Part shown: positions 27,273-36,823 of the stretch, piece by piece
How the letters are laid out: the number at the start of each line of letters is the position of its first letter
How positions within the stretch are numbered: the stretch's first letter is position 1
From: Thiotrichaceae bacterium
Lineage (GTDB): Bacteria; Pseudomonadota; Gammaproteobacteria; Beggiatoales; Beggiatoaceae
Direction of reading: 5' to 3'
DNA length: 64,000 nucleotides
Assembly: GCA_028688145.1 (NCBI GenBank)
Contig: JAQTYU010000004.1
Span: 1 to 64,000 of the forward strand
Program-made: the position numbers and the translations under genes
Notes under the pieces: model-generated
What the model saw: only the letters and a program-made list of their open reading frames with translations
Databases searched by the model: none
Told to the model about the DNA's origin: nothing

Positions 27273-28202
27273 TTAACCCGCATTCTGTTTTGATTTGGGA
27301 CGCAGCAAGTTCACAGGTTTAGGACTTAAGCCCAAATCGCTGGCATGAAACGGGCGTGGGCGATAACCAAAATCATCCGTGGCGGGCTTGTGGTCAAAAC
27401 ATAAATCCTGATTCATGCGATCCAGCATGGCAGGTGATAAATGTTGAAAACGTGGCAAATTGCGGGCGATTTTCACGCCTAATTTAAACAATTGTGCAGG
27501 GATTGAAATGATTCTCGGCGGTTTGCCCAAGCTATAAAATACCCCTTCCACCATTTCCCGATAACTCAAGGTTTGTCCACCACTTAAATTATAGGCGCGG
27601 TTATAAGTCGCCTCTTCAGCATAAGCTTGCACACAGGCGGCGGCTAAATCATCCGCATGAACGGGTTGGCGTAAACCTTCGCCTCCCGCAAGCAGCGGGA
27701 AAAATCCAAAGCGTTGAATGAATTGGGCAATAAAACTGATATTTTTATCTTTGCCTGCGCCATAAATTAAGGTGGGTCTAAACACCGTCCAAGCAATTTG
27801 GCGTTCACTGCACACTTTGGCGAGCGCGAGTTCTGCATCATTTAAACCTTGCACGATTTCACGTTCTTTCGGGTCGCTAGAACTGACTTTGGTAAAGCAA
27901 CTGGTCGAACTGAAGGCTATCACCCGTTGAATCGGTAAGGGATTGGGTAATTCTGCCAATAGTTTCGGCAACAGCGACAGGGGCGCAAGGTGAAATAAAA
28001 TGCTCGGGGCGACGGGCGGCAAAGCTTGGGTATTTAAATCGAGCTGTTGCCACATAATTCCTTGTGCGCTAGGGGGAATTGGGGCGCGACTGATGGCTAT
28101 CACCCGAAATCCCGCTGCTTGTAAACGCGGCAGTAGAAAATGTCCAATTTGATTGGTCGCGCCTGTGACGAGGGCGATGGTTTGCGTAAAATGGGCAGGC
28201 AT
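27273..28202 (-). CDS. NAD(P)-dependent epimerase/dehydratase (SDR family)
   Basis: A 309-residue extended or atypical short-chain dehydrogenase. The Rossmann motif is VTGATNQIG near residues 12-21. There is a catalytic-Ser-like FSSTSCF, and a FRPTLIYGAGKDKNI segment follows the usual position of the active site. The canonical YxxxK is not obvious, which fits atypical SDRs such as complex I NDUFA9-like or epimerase-like proteins acting on unknown nucleotide sugars or lipids. It is divergent from the CysZ-like gene 46 bp away, so the two may share a promoter region. Confidence 0.82.
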   Translation of the reverse strand: MPAHFTQTIALVTGATNQIGHFLLPRLQAAGFRVIAISRAPIPPSAQGIMWQQLDLNTQALPPVAPSILFHLAPLSLLPKLLAELPNPLPIQRVIAFSSTSCFTKVSSSDPKEREIVQGLNDAELALAKVCSERQIAWTVFRPTLIYGAGKDKNISFIAQFIQRFGFFPLLAGGEGLRQPVHADDLAAACVQAYAEEATYNRAYNLSGGQTLSYREMVEGVFYSLGKPPRIISIPAQLFKLGVKIARNLPRFQHLSPAMLDRMNQDLCFDHKPATDDFGYRPRPFHASDLGLSPKPVNLLRPKSKQNAG

Positions 28203-28248
28203 ACATAATTCCTTTTATTTGTTGGTTAATTCCTTAGGAGCAGTTTAT

Positions 28249-28968
28249 ATGCCAAGTGATTTATTACGTGGCGCGGGCTATTTTTTCTCAGGTATCAAAC
28301 TGATTTTTCTCCCAAAATTACGCCTGTTTGTGATTTTGCCGCTGCTGATTAATATCCTATTATTCAGTCTTGCTATTTATGGGGGCTGGATTGGATTACA
28401 ACAGGGGATGGTTTTAATTGAACAATGGCTTCCTGCGGGCTGGGCGTGGTTGCATTGGCTGTTATACCCGCTGTTTATCCTGCTGGCTGCTCTGATTTTT
28501 ATTTTTGGTTTCACCAGTTTAATTAATTTTGTGGGTGCGCCCTTTAATGGATTGCTGGCAGAACAAGTGGAAATGCTACTCACAGGGCAAGCAATACCGA
28601 GCACCGCATTGAAAAATACGCCTAAAGTCTTGTGGGCAGAAGTACAAAAAATGGGCTACAGCCTGCGTTATTTAATTCCGCTCGCGATTATCAGCTTGAT
28701 TCCTGTGGTGAATTTCATCAGTCCATTTTTATGGCTGCTGTGGGGTGCTTGGCTGATGAGTTTGCAATATGCGGCTTATACGTTTGAAAATCATGGCATC
28801 CTTGCCCCAGCGCAACGAATAAAACTGGCTCAACGTCGTTGGATGAGTTTGGGTTTTGGAGGGACGGTGCTGGTTGTCAGTCTATTGCCAATTGTTAATT
28901 TTTTGGCAATGCCTGCGGCGGTGGCGGGAGCAACTTTGATGTTTGTGCGGGAATTTACGGAGAATTAA
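28249..28968 (+). CDS. cysZ: CysZ/EI24-like membrane protein
   Basis: A 239-residue protein with about four long hydrophobic helices and the family text GAGYFFSGIKLIFLPKLRLFVILPLLINILLF. It also has FGFTSLINFVGAPFNGLLAE and QYAAYTFENHG. This matches CysZ, a sulfate uptake protein of the inner membrane, within the wider EI24 family. The ATG at 28249 follows an AGGAG site, and the upstream open frame from 28153 is not needed. With the convergent chemoreceptor it shares a palindrome that could end both transcripts. Confidence 0.85.
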   Translation: MPSDLLRGAGYFFSGIKLIFLPKLRLFVILPLLINILLFSLAIYGGWIGLQQGMVLIEQWLPAGWAWLHWLLYPLFILLAALIFIFGFTSLINFVGAPFNGLLAEQVEMLLTGQAIPSTALKNTPKVLWAEVQKMGYSLRYLIPLAIISLIPVVNFISPFLWLLWGAWLMSLQYAAYTFENHGILAPAQRIKLAQRRWMSLGFGGTVLVVSLLPIVNFLAMPAAVAGATLMFVREFTEN

Positions 28969-28979
28969 GAGGACAGTAG

Positions 28980-29034
28980 CTCGTATGCAGTGCAGCGAAA
29001 TGCGGGAAACTCAGACCACTACCCTGCATACGAG
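28980..29034. terminator. inverted repeat between convergent genes
   Basis: CTCGTATGCAG at 28980-28990 and its exact complement at 29024-29034 enclose a 33-nt loop with GCAGCGAAATGCGGGAAACTC text. It lies between convergent cysZ and the chemoreceptor, where a bidirectional terminator would be useful. It has no T run and may instead be a dispersed repeat. Confidence 0.5.
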
Positions 29035-29056
29035 ATAATTCAATGCGTTAAAATCG

Positions 29057-31381
29057 CTAAAAATCTTCCCACTCATGAGTAACTAAAGTCGGTTTACGAT
29101 TCTTCAGCGGTGGGTGAGTGACAACAGGCGCATTTACCACCAATTTAGGACGTTCTAGCGGTTTTTCTGAACGTGTTTCAGTCACGCCCAAATTAAAAAA
29201 TGCGACATATTCCGCCATGATTTGCGCCCGTTCTCGCATATTATCGCTGGCACTTGCAATTTTTTGCACCAGCCCCGCATTTTGATGGGTCATCTGATCC
29301 ATTTGATCCAAGGCTTTATTGACTTGATGAATGCCCGATGCCTGTTCTTGACTCGCACTGCTGATGGCCAACACAATACTGCTCACCTGTTGCACGTCAC
29401 GGCGCATCGCATCCAAACTCGCGCCCGATTGATTCACCAAACGTGTGCCTTCTTTCACCTGTAGTTCGCTCACTTCGATCAGATGTTTAATTTCTTTCGC
29501 CGCCGTCGCACTGCGCTGCGCCAAATTACGAACTTCTGCCGCCACCACCGCAAAGCCGCGTCCTTGTTCACCTGCACGCGCGGCTTCTACGGCAGCATTT
29601 AATGCCAGTAAATTGGTTTGGAAGGCAATTTCATCAATCACACTGGTAATTTCAGACACTTGCCGACTGCTTTTGTTGATTTCGTCCATAGTCAAAATCG
29701 CTGCCTGCACAATCGAGCCGCCTTCTTCGGCGCGGCGTTGAGTCGCTGCAACTAAAGTTCGCGCTTCATGGGCATTGTCTGCATTTTGCTGCACGGTGCT
29801 GGTCATCTCGCGCATACTGGCAGCGGTTTCCTCCAAGGCTGCCGCTTGTTGTTCGGTGCGCTGACTGAGGCTAAACATGCCTTCTGAAATGTCTTCAGAA
29901 GCGGTGTTCACCGCATTGGCGGCTTCTCGAATCAAGGTCATGCTGGACAATAATTTAGCAATCGTAGTGTTAATATCCTCTTTCAGGATTTTCAACGAGC
30001 CTGCATAGTCTTTCAAAATCGTTTCGGTCAAATCCCCTTGCGAAACCGCCGCAAAAACTGCCATTAATTCGGTAATCATTTGTTGATTTGCCGTCAGGGT
30101 TTGATTAACAATCGCGCTGAAATTATGGAAAAATCCAGTCTTATCATTTACGTCAATTTGCTGACTGAAATCGCCCTGTGCGGCGGCACTCATCACTCGA
30201 CTAATTTCTTGTTCAGTTGCCACTTCAGCAGTGCGGTCACGGAATTCTAAAACCCAGCCTAAGCGTTCGCCTTGTGCGCTGAGTACGGGGCTGATTTGAA
30301 TATCAAAACAGAAGTGTGTGCTGTTTAAACTGAGGGTTTGCACATGGACTAAATTTTGAAATTTATCCAAAGGTTGCAATTGAAAGACGCTGAGTGATTG
30401 ACCCAATAAATGCGCGGCGTGAAATTCTGCATGGTGCTGTTGCAGAGCAAATTCGTGGGTGCTGAATAATTGCTGTGCCGAAGGATTTAAATAGATAATT
30501 TGCGCTTGGCTGTCGGCAATCACCACGCTCGTTGCGGCTTTATCCAATGCTTTATTAATCCGCAATGCATTTTCATTACTGGCGCGAATCGATTCGTAAA
30601 TTTTTTCTAAATTGTCACGCATTTGATTAATTTCGCGGGCAATTTTCCCAATTTCATCGCGCCCAAAATCGGGCAGGCGTTGACTTAAATCTGCGCCATT
30701 GGCGAGTTGTAATTGGTGCAAAGCATGTAACATCATATTGATGGGGGCGACGATGGTTTTTTTAGCGAATATCAGGGCTAACACGGCGATCAATAGCGTC
30801 AAGATTGCAGTCAGCAGGAGAATTTTTTTGAGATTTTCGACTTTTGCGCTGGAACTTCGTTCTAATAAAATCACGGCTTGATTTGAGGCTTCAAATAAAT
30901 TGTCCCAATTTTTCTTGAGCACATCGATGGCATCGTAAAATTCATTGGCGGTGGTTTTAACTTTGTCAGCAGTCAAAAAGTTGAGGGCTTGCTTGCTGGA
31001 TTGCCAGTTAGCCAGCACCTGTTTAAATTGCACCTGCGCTAAGCCTTCGCTGGGTGGAATTTCAATATAGACATTGCTGCTGTCTAATGCTGTGCCGCCA
31101 CTTTCTAAAGCGTGCAGACAAGAGTCAAACAATTGGGTGGTGTCTTGTAAGATTCTACGTTTTTCCGCAACCGAGGATTCACTTTCCAAAGCAGCAATTA
31201 AATCTTTAGTCTGATTTTCGATTTTTAAAATCAGTGAACCTTGACGGGTGGCAATACTGATAATCGCCGCATCCTGACTCTGACTGTTGACCACAAGAAA
31301 GGTTGCAGAGACTGCTGTCATTATGAATATAATGAACAATAGTATTATAATTAGGAACTTATTTTGAATGCTGTGCAACAT
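29057..31381 (-). CDS. methyl-accepting chemotaxis protein with PAS domain
   Basis: A 774-residue chemoreceptor. It has a transmembrane helix near 8-30, a ~150-residue periplasmic four-helix-type sensor, a second helix near 180-205, a HAMP domain, a PAS-like domain around 285-395 ([26 protein letters not shown]), a second HAMP-like segment, and the signalling hairpin with the conserved [20 protein letters not shown] tip. The C-terminus ends EWEDF, matching the xWxxF pentapeptide that tethers CheR/CheB in enteric receptors, so adaptation by methylation is likely. Ligand unknown. Monocistronic. Confidence 0.93.
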   Translation of the reverse strand: MLHSIQNKFLIIILLFIIFIMTAVSATFLVVNSQSQDAAIISIATRQGSLILKIENQTKDLIAALESESSVAEKRRILQDTTQLFDSCLHALESGGTALDSSNVYIEIPPSEGLAQVQFKQVLANWQSSKQALNFLTADKVKTTANEFYDAIDVLKKNWDNLFEASNQAVILLERSSSAKVENLKKILLLTAILTLLIAVLALIFAKKTIVAPINMMLHALHQLQLANGADLSQRLPDFGRDEIGKIAREINQMRDNLEKIYESIRASNENALRINKALDKAATSVVIADSQAQIIYLNPSAQQLFSTHEFALQQHHAEFHAAHLLGQSLSVFQLQPLDKFQNLVHVQTLSLNSTHFCFDIQISPVLSAQGERLGWVLEFRDRTAEVATEQEISRVMSAAAQGDFSQQIDVNDKTGFFHNFSAIVNQTLTANQQMITELMAVFAAVSQGDLTETILKDYAGSLKILKEDINTTIAKLLSSMTLIREAANAVNTASEDISEGMFSLSQRTEQQAAALEETAASMREMTSTVQQNADNAHEARTLVAATQRRAEEGGSIVQAAILTMDEINKSSRQVSEITSVIDEIAFQTNLLALNAAVEAARAGEQGRGFAVVAAEVRNLAQRSATAAKEIKHLIEVSELQVKEGTRLVNQSGASLDAMRRDVQQVSSIVLAISSASQEQASGIHQVNKALDQMDQMTHQNAGLVQKIASASDNMRERAQIMAEYVAFFNLGVTETRSEKPLERPKLVVNAPVVTHPPLKNRKPTLVTHEWEDF

Positions 31382-31460
31382 GGTGATTTGGACTCTTTAG
31401 CAGAGGAGGAGAAATCGGGTACTATGATGCGTAATTCTACTTAGCACCTTGAACACAAAT

Positions 31461-32162
31461 ATGACTAACCTGTCTCCGTTTAGAACGATATTCTGGTTGT
31501 TACTGTGTAGCAGCCCGCACACGCTTTGGGCGAATGAAGCCCCGCACACCACGATTATCTATAAATATGTTGATGAGAATGGCATTTTGCATCTCAGCAA
31601 CAAGTCTCCTGAAGAGCAGGATCAACTGCTATATTCCCGCAGTTATCTCGTCCCTTCTGAGGTTTCTTCATCGGTGTCGTCTATCATGTTGCCGATTCCG
31701 AAAGGTTTGAATCTAAAACGTTTTGCGCCTCCCTCTCCCCCTACTAAAAACACTGCTGCTCTAAGCACACGCAAACAAAATTATCAAATGACAGTACAGC
31801 AAGTTGCACAACGCTGGGGGATTGATGCTGCCTTATTGGATGCCGTGATTACCGTAGAATCAGGCTATAACCCACAAGCACTTTCCCCGAAAGGTGCACA
31901 AGGTTTAATGCAATTGATGCCTGACACTGCCGCCCGTTATGGGGTAACAGATCGCAGCGATCCCTTGGCAAACTTGGAAGGCGGCGCACGCTACTTACGG
32001 GATTTACTACTGATGTTCAAAGGTGACGTAACACTGGCTTTGGCAGGCTACAACGCAGGTGAAAACGCGGTGATTAAAGCGGGAAATCGCATCCCCGCCT
32101 ACGCAGAAACACAGGAGTACGTCGTCAAGGTTCTGGAAAAATATCGTAACAGTGTTAGGTAA
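31461..32162 (+). CDS. periplasmic lytic transglycosylase (SLT domain) with DUF4124-like N-terminus
   Basis: A 233-residue exported murein lyase. Signal peptide ends near LWA-NEA. An N-terminal YKYVDENGILHLSNK segment is typical of DUF4124. The SLT catalytic domain has catalytic Glu in AVITVESGYNPQA, then SPKGAQGLMQLMPDTAARYG and ALAGYNAGENAV. It cleaves MurNAc-GlcNAc bonds giving 1,6-anhydro products. The ATG at 31461 is preferred over the TTG at 31449. Lone gene, divergent from the chemoreceptor. Confidence 0.92.
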   Translation: MTNLSPFRTIFWLLLCSSPHTLWANEAPHTTIIYKYVDENGILHLSNKSPEEQDQLLYSRSYLVPSEVSSSVSSIMLPIPKGLNLKRFAPPSPPTKNTAALSTRKQNYQMTVQQVAQRWGIDAALLDAVITVESGYNPQALSPKGAQGLMQLMPDTAARYGVTDRSDPLANLEGGARYLRDLLLMFKGDVTLALAGYNAGENAVIKAGNRIPAYAETQEYVVKVLEKYRNSVR

Positions 32163-32467
32163 TGAACGTTGTCTATCTGAGTCTATAACGATGTTTTGAA
32201 TTTTGCCAGTAAGCACTTGATATGATTTTAAAGCTGGAATACTCACACTTTAAGATTAAGCTCTTAATTTTGTGTAATAAATCTGTCACACATGCCAAAT
32301 TCACTCAAAAATTAAATCTTTTTATTCGCCCACAGGAAAGATGAGAAATACAGCCCCGTTCTGAAAATTCCTCTCCTAAAGAGGCTGAATATCCAAATTT
32401 CTGTCGGGTGGGCACTGCCCACCTTGACTGTCACCTAAACGTTCTCGTCTCATTACAGGATTACATC
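32163..32467. repeat. gene-free stretch with REP-like palindrome
   Basis: No reading frame of note. It holds a GGTGGGCA-c-TGCCCACC palindrome at 32407-32423, related to 13203-13227, and an imperfect CTCTCCTAAAGAGG hairpin near 32372-32385. An ACAGGAT site before 32468 may be the nnrS ribosome-binding site. No clear terminator for the transglycosylase gene is visible. Confidence 0.5.
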
Positions 32468-33679
32468 ATGCTTCAATGGAAAGTTTTTTCAGCCGCGCCA
32501 CATCGGATGATGTTTTTCGGGGGGCTGGTGCAAGTCATGCTCGCTCTGACGTTTTGGTTTATCGAATTAGTGTGCCGTTACGTTTTCAGCACCACGCTAC
32601 CCAGCGTGCTTCCTAGCACTTGGGCACATGCGTTTCTATTAATATTCGCAACCATCCCATTTTTTATTTTCGGATTTTTAATGACTACTTATCCACGTTG
32701 GATGGGCGGCGAAATGATTCCGAAGAAAACCTACAGTCTTGCCTTTAAGCTGTTATTTGCAGGCAGTTTATTATTTTATCTGGGCTTATTTACCCATAAG
32801 TTGCTGCTGATGTCGGCAGTCGCTTTATTGCTGGCGGGTTGGATCGTGGCGGTTTATGCGTTGTGGACAGTTTATGTGAACGCGCCCAGCCAAAATAAGA
32901 AATATGAAAAAGTCTTAAATGTGAGTTTACTGATAGCGATTTTAAGCATTATCAGTTATTTGTTGTGGATTCCGACGCAGATAGATTTTTTACTGCTGTT
33001 CACGTTGAAAGCGGGCATTTGGTTGTTTTTAGTGCCGATTTTATTCGCCGTTTGTCATCGGATGTTGCCGTTTTTCAGCAGTTCAGCGTTGGCAAATTAT
33101 CCTGTGCGCCAGCCAGCATGGAGTTTGCCCGTGGTCAGTGTGTTGACGACAGGGCATTTTTTACTGGAAATGGTGGGGCAATATGGCTGGTTGTGGCTGG
33201 TGGATATTCCTTTGTTGGGCGTTGCCGCTTATCATTCTGTGATTTGGCAATTCTGGCGTAGTTTTCCTGTGCGCTTGCTGGCAGTGCTGCATCTTGCATT
33301 TTTATGGCTGAGCATTGCCTTGGCGTTATACAGTGTGCAAAGTTTGGTGTATTTGTTCACGGGAGAAATTTGGCTCGGGAAAGCCCCGTTGCACGCGCTG
33401 AGCATTGGTTTTATGACTTCGTTATTGGTGGGAATGGTTTCGCGGGTGTCTTTGGGACATTCGGGGCGGGCATTAGTTGCAGATGATTTGACGTGGTTTT
33501 GTTTTTGGGGCGTGTCAGGGATTGCGGTGTTACGGATTCTTGCGGAAGTGACTTTTTTAAATCAATTTATTTCTTTAAATCTTCTCGCCGCGCTGTTGTG
33601 GCTGAAGGTGTTTGGCGTATGGACGTGGCGTTATTTGCCGTTTATGGTGTTGCCGCGTGTGGATGGGCGGGAAGGATAA
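32468..33679 (+). CDS. nnrS: NnrS family heme/copper membrane protein
   Basis: A 403-residue polytopic protein with about twelve hydrophobic helices. It has the family text FSAAPHRMMFFGGLVQ at the N-terminus, TTYPRWMG, and HALSIGFMTSLLVGMVSRVSLGHSGR near the end, where conserved His ligands lie. NnrS proteins relieve nitrosative stress in denitrifiers; the biochemical reaction is not settled. Start at 32468 is chosen by family alignment; the upstream 20-codon extension comes from repeat sequence. Confidence 0.92.
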   Translation: MLQWKVFSAAPHRMMFFGGLVQVMLALTFWFIELVCRYVFSTTLPSVLPSTWAHAFLLIFATIPFFIFGFLMTTYPRWMGGEMIPKKTYSLAFKLLFAGSLLFYLGLFTHKLLLMSAVALLLAGWIVAVYALWTVYVNAPSQNKKYEKVLNVSLLIAILSIISYLLWIPTQIDFLLLFTLKAGIWLFLVPILFAVCHRMLPFFSSSALANYPVRQPAWSLPVVSVLTTGHFLLEMVGQYGWLWLVDIPLLGVAAYHSVIWQFWRSFPVRLLAVLHLAFLWLSIALALYSVQSLVYLFTGEIWLGKAPLHALSIGFMTSLLVGMVSRVSLGHSGRALVADDLTWFCFWGVSGIAVLRILAEVTFLNQFISLNLLAALLWLKVFGVWTWRYLPFMVLPRVDGREG

Positions 33680-33685
33680 AAATTA

Positions 33686-33718
33686 GCATCGTGCAGTTTT
33701 GCGCTGTACGATGTTTTT
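33686..33718 (+). terminator. terminator of nnrS
   Basis: GCATCGTGCAG (33686-33696) pairs with CTGTACGATG (33704-33713) with one G-T pair, followed by TTTTT. It lies six bases after the nnrS stop. Confidence 0.85.
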
Positions 33719-33738
33719 CAATCGAGTTCTGCTATCAA

Positions 33739-34416
33739 TTATAAAACAACAGGTTTAATTTTTTCCAACGACTGAGCGAAAATACGGAAACTGGGGTCTT
33801 TTTCGATAACAACATCAACATGTTTACGCGTTAAAAAATCGTGACTGAGTTTTTTATAATTGGAAACTGTTTTTTCGATGCCGTCTTTGTCATAATCGAG
33901 TTTCATATTTTTAAGAAATTTTTTGCTTAAACGAGATAACGCCTTATGGCAACCTACAATTTTAGGATTACTCAGTTTCTCCTTATTGTGATAAGCATAA
34001 AGCCAGCATTCTAGCGAGTGAATACTGATAGCAAAAATAATTTTATGCTCTTGTTCTTCATAAAAACCCGTTTCACCTTGGTTAATAACATTCACCAGTT
34101 TAGCACGAAACTTTTCTACTAATATTTCTGACTTTTCATTATTATTATTTCTAAGTAATTCTGGTGCAATATCAGTGTCGATTTGTATAATTGAAAATGT
34201 AGTGTTAAGAACGTCATCACGAAATCTTTTAGAACTGAGATATTTCTGTAATATTGTCCAACCGTTTATAGCAGATTGTTGATCGGTTTCATCACACGGC
34301 GGTTGTAAATACGTGATTTCTTCGCCCAATTCTAAATTTTCAAAATAGCCACACAGGATATTTTCGAGCACGGGTTGATCTGTGATTCCTTCACAGGCTA
34401 ATCCAAATAATTTCAT
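33739..34416 (-). CDS. TOPRIM/DUF4276-like protein, partner of the adjacent ATPase
   Basis: A 225-residue protein not recognised by name. The N-terminus ACEGITDQPVLENIL gives the acidic EGxTD of TOPRIM-like nucleases. IIQIDTDIA supplies a DxD-like second motif, and SIHSLECWLYA resembles the E-x-WLLA stretch of DUF4276/RloB-type proteins. It starts one base after the stop of the AAA ATPase, so the two are translationally coupled and probably act as one ATPase-nuclease pair in the OLD-like style (inference). AT-rich relative to metE, suggesting acquisition. Confidence 0.65.
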   Translation of the reverse strand: MKLFGLACEGITDQPVLENILCGYFENLELGEEITYLQPPCDETDQQSAINGWTILQKYLSSKRFRDDVLNTTFSIIQIDTDIAPELLRNNNNEKSEILVEKFRAKLVNVINQGETGFYEEQEHKIIFAISIHSLECWLYAYHNKEKLSNPKIVGCHKALSRLSKKFLKNMKLDYDKDGIEKTVSNYKKLSHDFLTRKHVDVVIEKDPSFRIFAQSLEKIKPVVL

Positions 34417-34417
34417 T

Positions 34418-35584
34418 TTAAAATCCTTTGGGCAAGCCGCCTAAATAGCCTCTCAAAAACGCTTCGGACAATTTCAGGTCTTCATTGTTGGAGGAACGTG
34501 GTTTGTCTGCTAATTCAATGCGTTTGAAATTCGTGTGTCCTAATTTGTTGCGTGAAACCACTAATAAACGTTGTTCGTCATCACCTAAATTTATGCCGTC
34601 TAAAATGGCAGGATTATGCGTGGTGACAAAGACTTGCTTGTCATATTTTTTGGCTAAGTTGATTAAAACTTTAATCAGTTTGGTGCACAATTTGGGATTT
34701 AAGGAAGTGTCAATATTATCAATAGCGAAGATTTTGGGGGTATATTTAGAAACCATTAAGGCAATGTAAAACAGCACAAATAAGAAACCTTCGTTTGCAC
34801 TGCGTTGGTCAATTACTCGGGTTAAATAACGGTCGGTAATGCTGACTTGATCGTCATTTGATGAAATATCAGGAAGTTCAATTTCACCGAACCAATCGAA
34901 TAATTCTAGGCTATCTTGAATTTCTTCCCATTGATCAGAAGACTCATTTTTAATAACTTTTAATAATTTGAGTAAACCTGCGCCGTTAATGCCTAATGGT
35001 TCGATTTGTCCCTCTTTGCTGAAGTTTCTTAGAGCTGTATTTTCGGGGGAATAAATAAGAAAACTTTTTAGATTGTCGTTATCAACGAAATTATCAGGAC
35101 ACATAAGATAATTTTTAGCTTTTGTCTCATCACCATCAAAAAAACCTCTGGCAGCAATATCTAACAAAGCATTTTCTATATGAATATATTCAGGTTTAGA
35201 TGAGGTCGTTTGCCTGAGACGAGCAATCTTCGATATTTGAACGCTCTTGTCATCCCACTGCGAATAAGGTTGATTATCATTATCAAATCTGTATATCTGA
35301 TCGATCACTACATTGTGAAAGCTTAGAATAATCTTGATAGGAATTGATACATGTTCATTATCAAAAGCAGAACGCATCAATTTAGGTTCAGTCACTCGGA
35401 TACCACGAGATGCCAGAAATTCATTGTCTAACTTATCAGACTCAGCTGCCGCTGCCAAAGCAATTGCTTCCAATAAATTACTTTTCCCGCAACCATTTTC
35501 ACCAATCAAAACATTAAAACGACCGACTTCTAAAGTCAGTTCATGCAGGGATTTATAATTATGAATTTCAAGCTTACTAATCAT
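34418..35584 (-). CDS. AAA ATPase (RecF/OLD-like, AAA_21 type)
   Basis: A 388-residue SMC-like ATPase starting MISKLEIHNYKSLHELTLEVG with Walker A GENGCGKSNLL. The C-terminal half has KIFAIDNIDTSLNPK in the Walker B position and VFVTTHNPAILDGI as the switch region. The residue after the Walker B Asp is Asn rather than Glu, as in some defence ATPases, which may slow hydrolysis. The ATG at 35584 is chosen over a longer frame from 35677 because the family begins with this beta strand. It is paired with the TOPRIM-like gene. A second, different pair of this kind lies at 48808-50562. Confidence 0.85.
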   Translation of the reverse strand: MISKLEIHNYKSLHELTLEVGRFNVLIGENGCGKSNLLEAIALAAAAESDKLDNEFLASRGIRVTEPKLMRSAFDNEHVSIPIKIILSFHNVVIDQIYRFDNDNQPYSQWDDKSVQISKIARLRQTTSSKPEYIHIENALLDIAARGFFDGDETKAKNYLMCPDNFVDNDNLKSFLIYSPENTALRNFSKEGQIEPLGINGAGLLKLLKVIKNESSDQWEEIQDSLELFDWFGEIELPDISSNDDQVSITDRYLTRVIDQRSANEGFLFVLFYIALMVSKYTPKIFAIDNIDTSLNPKLCTKLIKVLINLAKKYDKQVFVTTHNPAILDGINLGDDEQRLLVVSRNKLGHTNFKRIELADKPRSSNNEDLKLSEAFLRGYLGGLPKGF

Positions 35585-35663
35585 GCTTTTTTGCCGAAAG
35601 AGAATGAATTGGCAAAGGATAACATAATCTGTGAATAGGACACATCCAGCTCTGTAGATTGAA

Positions 35664-35687
35664 TTGCCAACGGGCAACCCAACCTAC
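35664..35687. repeat. REP-like palindrome (TTGCC...GGCAA)
   Basis: TTGCC-aacg-GGCAA at 35664-35677 followed by CCCAACCTAC. It is the reverse-strand relative of 14013-14037. It lies between the metR 3' end and the ATPase start. Confidence 0.6.
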
Positions 35688-35699
35688 AGAATTGCTTTT

Positions 35700-36623
35700 T
35701 TAAACATCCGCCCCATCCGTCACCTGCAAACCCGACAAAGTAGAAAACGCAGTTTCCGCAATCACCGCCGCAAACGGCGCGTGAATTTCCTGTTCATTAC
35801 TACGCACCGCCGCATAAAGTTTACCCCACAAACCTTGCTCCCCAATGGAACGCGCCACCACATAGCCGCGATCTAAATAAGTTTGCACCGCCCAACGCGG
35901 CAACGCCGCAATGCCACGCCGCGAAGCCACCAATTGTAAAATCGCAATCGTCAATTCCGCAGTGCGCCGCGCAGGATTAATCCCCACAGGTTTTAACACC
36001 CGTCGCACCAAATCCAGCATGTGGTCAGGCACAGGATAAGTAATCAAAGTTTCTTCGATAAAATCTTCAGCCACCAAATAATCTTTCACCGCCAAACGAT
36101 GTTGGCGGGCAGTCAATGCCACCATTTCATACGCAAACAAGGGAAAATAAGTAATTCCTGTTTGCGGCGCGGCTTCAGAAACCACCACCGCATCCGCTTG
36201 ATATTCATTCAGCAAAGCAATCGGGTCCACATGAAAGCCCGCCACTAAATCCAATTCAACTTCAGGAAACGCCTCGCGATAATGATCCATCGCAGGCATT
36301 AACCAGTCATAACAAGTGTGACATTCCACCGCAATTCGTAAATCGCGCGTCGGGGGCGCGGCTTTCAAACGGATAATTGATTGTCGTGCCGCTTCCAATT
36401 CTGGCAATACCCGCCGCGCCACTTGCAACAAAATTTCACCCGCTGCTGTCAATTTTAAGGGGCGTTGTTGGCGTTCAAATAAAGCTAAATCCAAATAATT
36501 TTCCAAAGCTGCCAATTGATGCGACAAAGCGGATTGCGTCAGATGCAAGCGTGCGGCGGCGCGGGTGACGCTGCCCGTATCTGCCAAGGCAACAATGGCT
36601 TTAAGATGACGTAATTCGAGCAT
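35700..36623 (-). CDS. metR: LysR-type regulator MetR
   Basis: A 307-residue LysR-family activator. It has an N-terminal winged HTH (LKAIVALADTGSVTRAAARLHLTQSALSHQLAALE) and an effector domain with CHTCYDWLMPAMDHYR, typical of MetR, which senses homocysteine. It is transcribed divergently from metE, the classic arrangement for MetR activation of metE. No perfect TGAA-N5-TTCA MetR site was found by eye in the 200-bp gap. Confidence 0.93.
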   Translation of the reverse strand: MLELRHLKAIVALADTGSVTRAAARLHLTQSALSHQLAALENYLDLALFERQQRPLKLTAAGEILLQVARRVLPELEAARQSIIRLKAAPPTRDLRIAVECHTCYDWLMPAMDHYREAFPEVELDLVAGFHVDPIALLNEYQADAVVVSEAAPQTGITYFPLFAYEMVALTARQHRLAVKDYLVAEDFIEETLITYPVPDHMLDLVRRVLKPVGINPARRTAELTIAILQLVASRRGIAALPRWAVQTYLDRGYVVARSIGEQGLWGKLYAAVRSNEQEIHAPFAAVIAETAFSTLSGLQVTDGADV

Positions 36624-36658
36624 GGGAACATCCTGTTAGGTTTGAACTGAAGCCACCA

Positions 36659-36722
36659 TCCTAAAGGGGCTAAACATAAAAAATTCTTTAATCTTTAAAG
36701 TCCCCTTTAGGGGATTTAGGGG
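36659..36722. repeat. palindromic C/G-run repeat between metR and metE
   Basis: CTAAAGGGG near 36661 and CCCCTTTAG near 36709 form an inverted pair around an AT-rich centre. The right side continues GGGGATTTAGGGG, the same text as the right end of the 24969-25339 element. Probably a shortened member of that repeat family. It would be transcribed in the metR leader. Confidence 0.55.
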
Positions 36723-36823
36723 TGCATTAAAATGAATTATACACATAATAAAATGAAATATATGCGTTTGAATCATGAATGAGAACCGCGCATCATAGCT
36801 GCATTCATTCAGGAGTAAATTCA

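Noticed and set aside
36624..36823. MetR-binding site TGAA-N5-TTCA
   Set aside because: Several half sites were seen but no full match, so none is listed.
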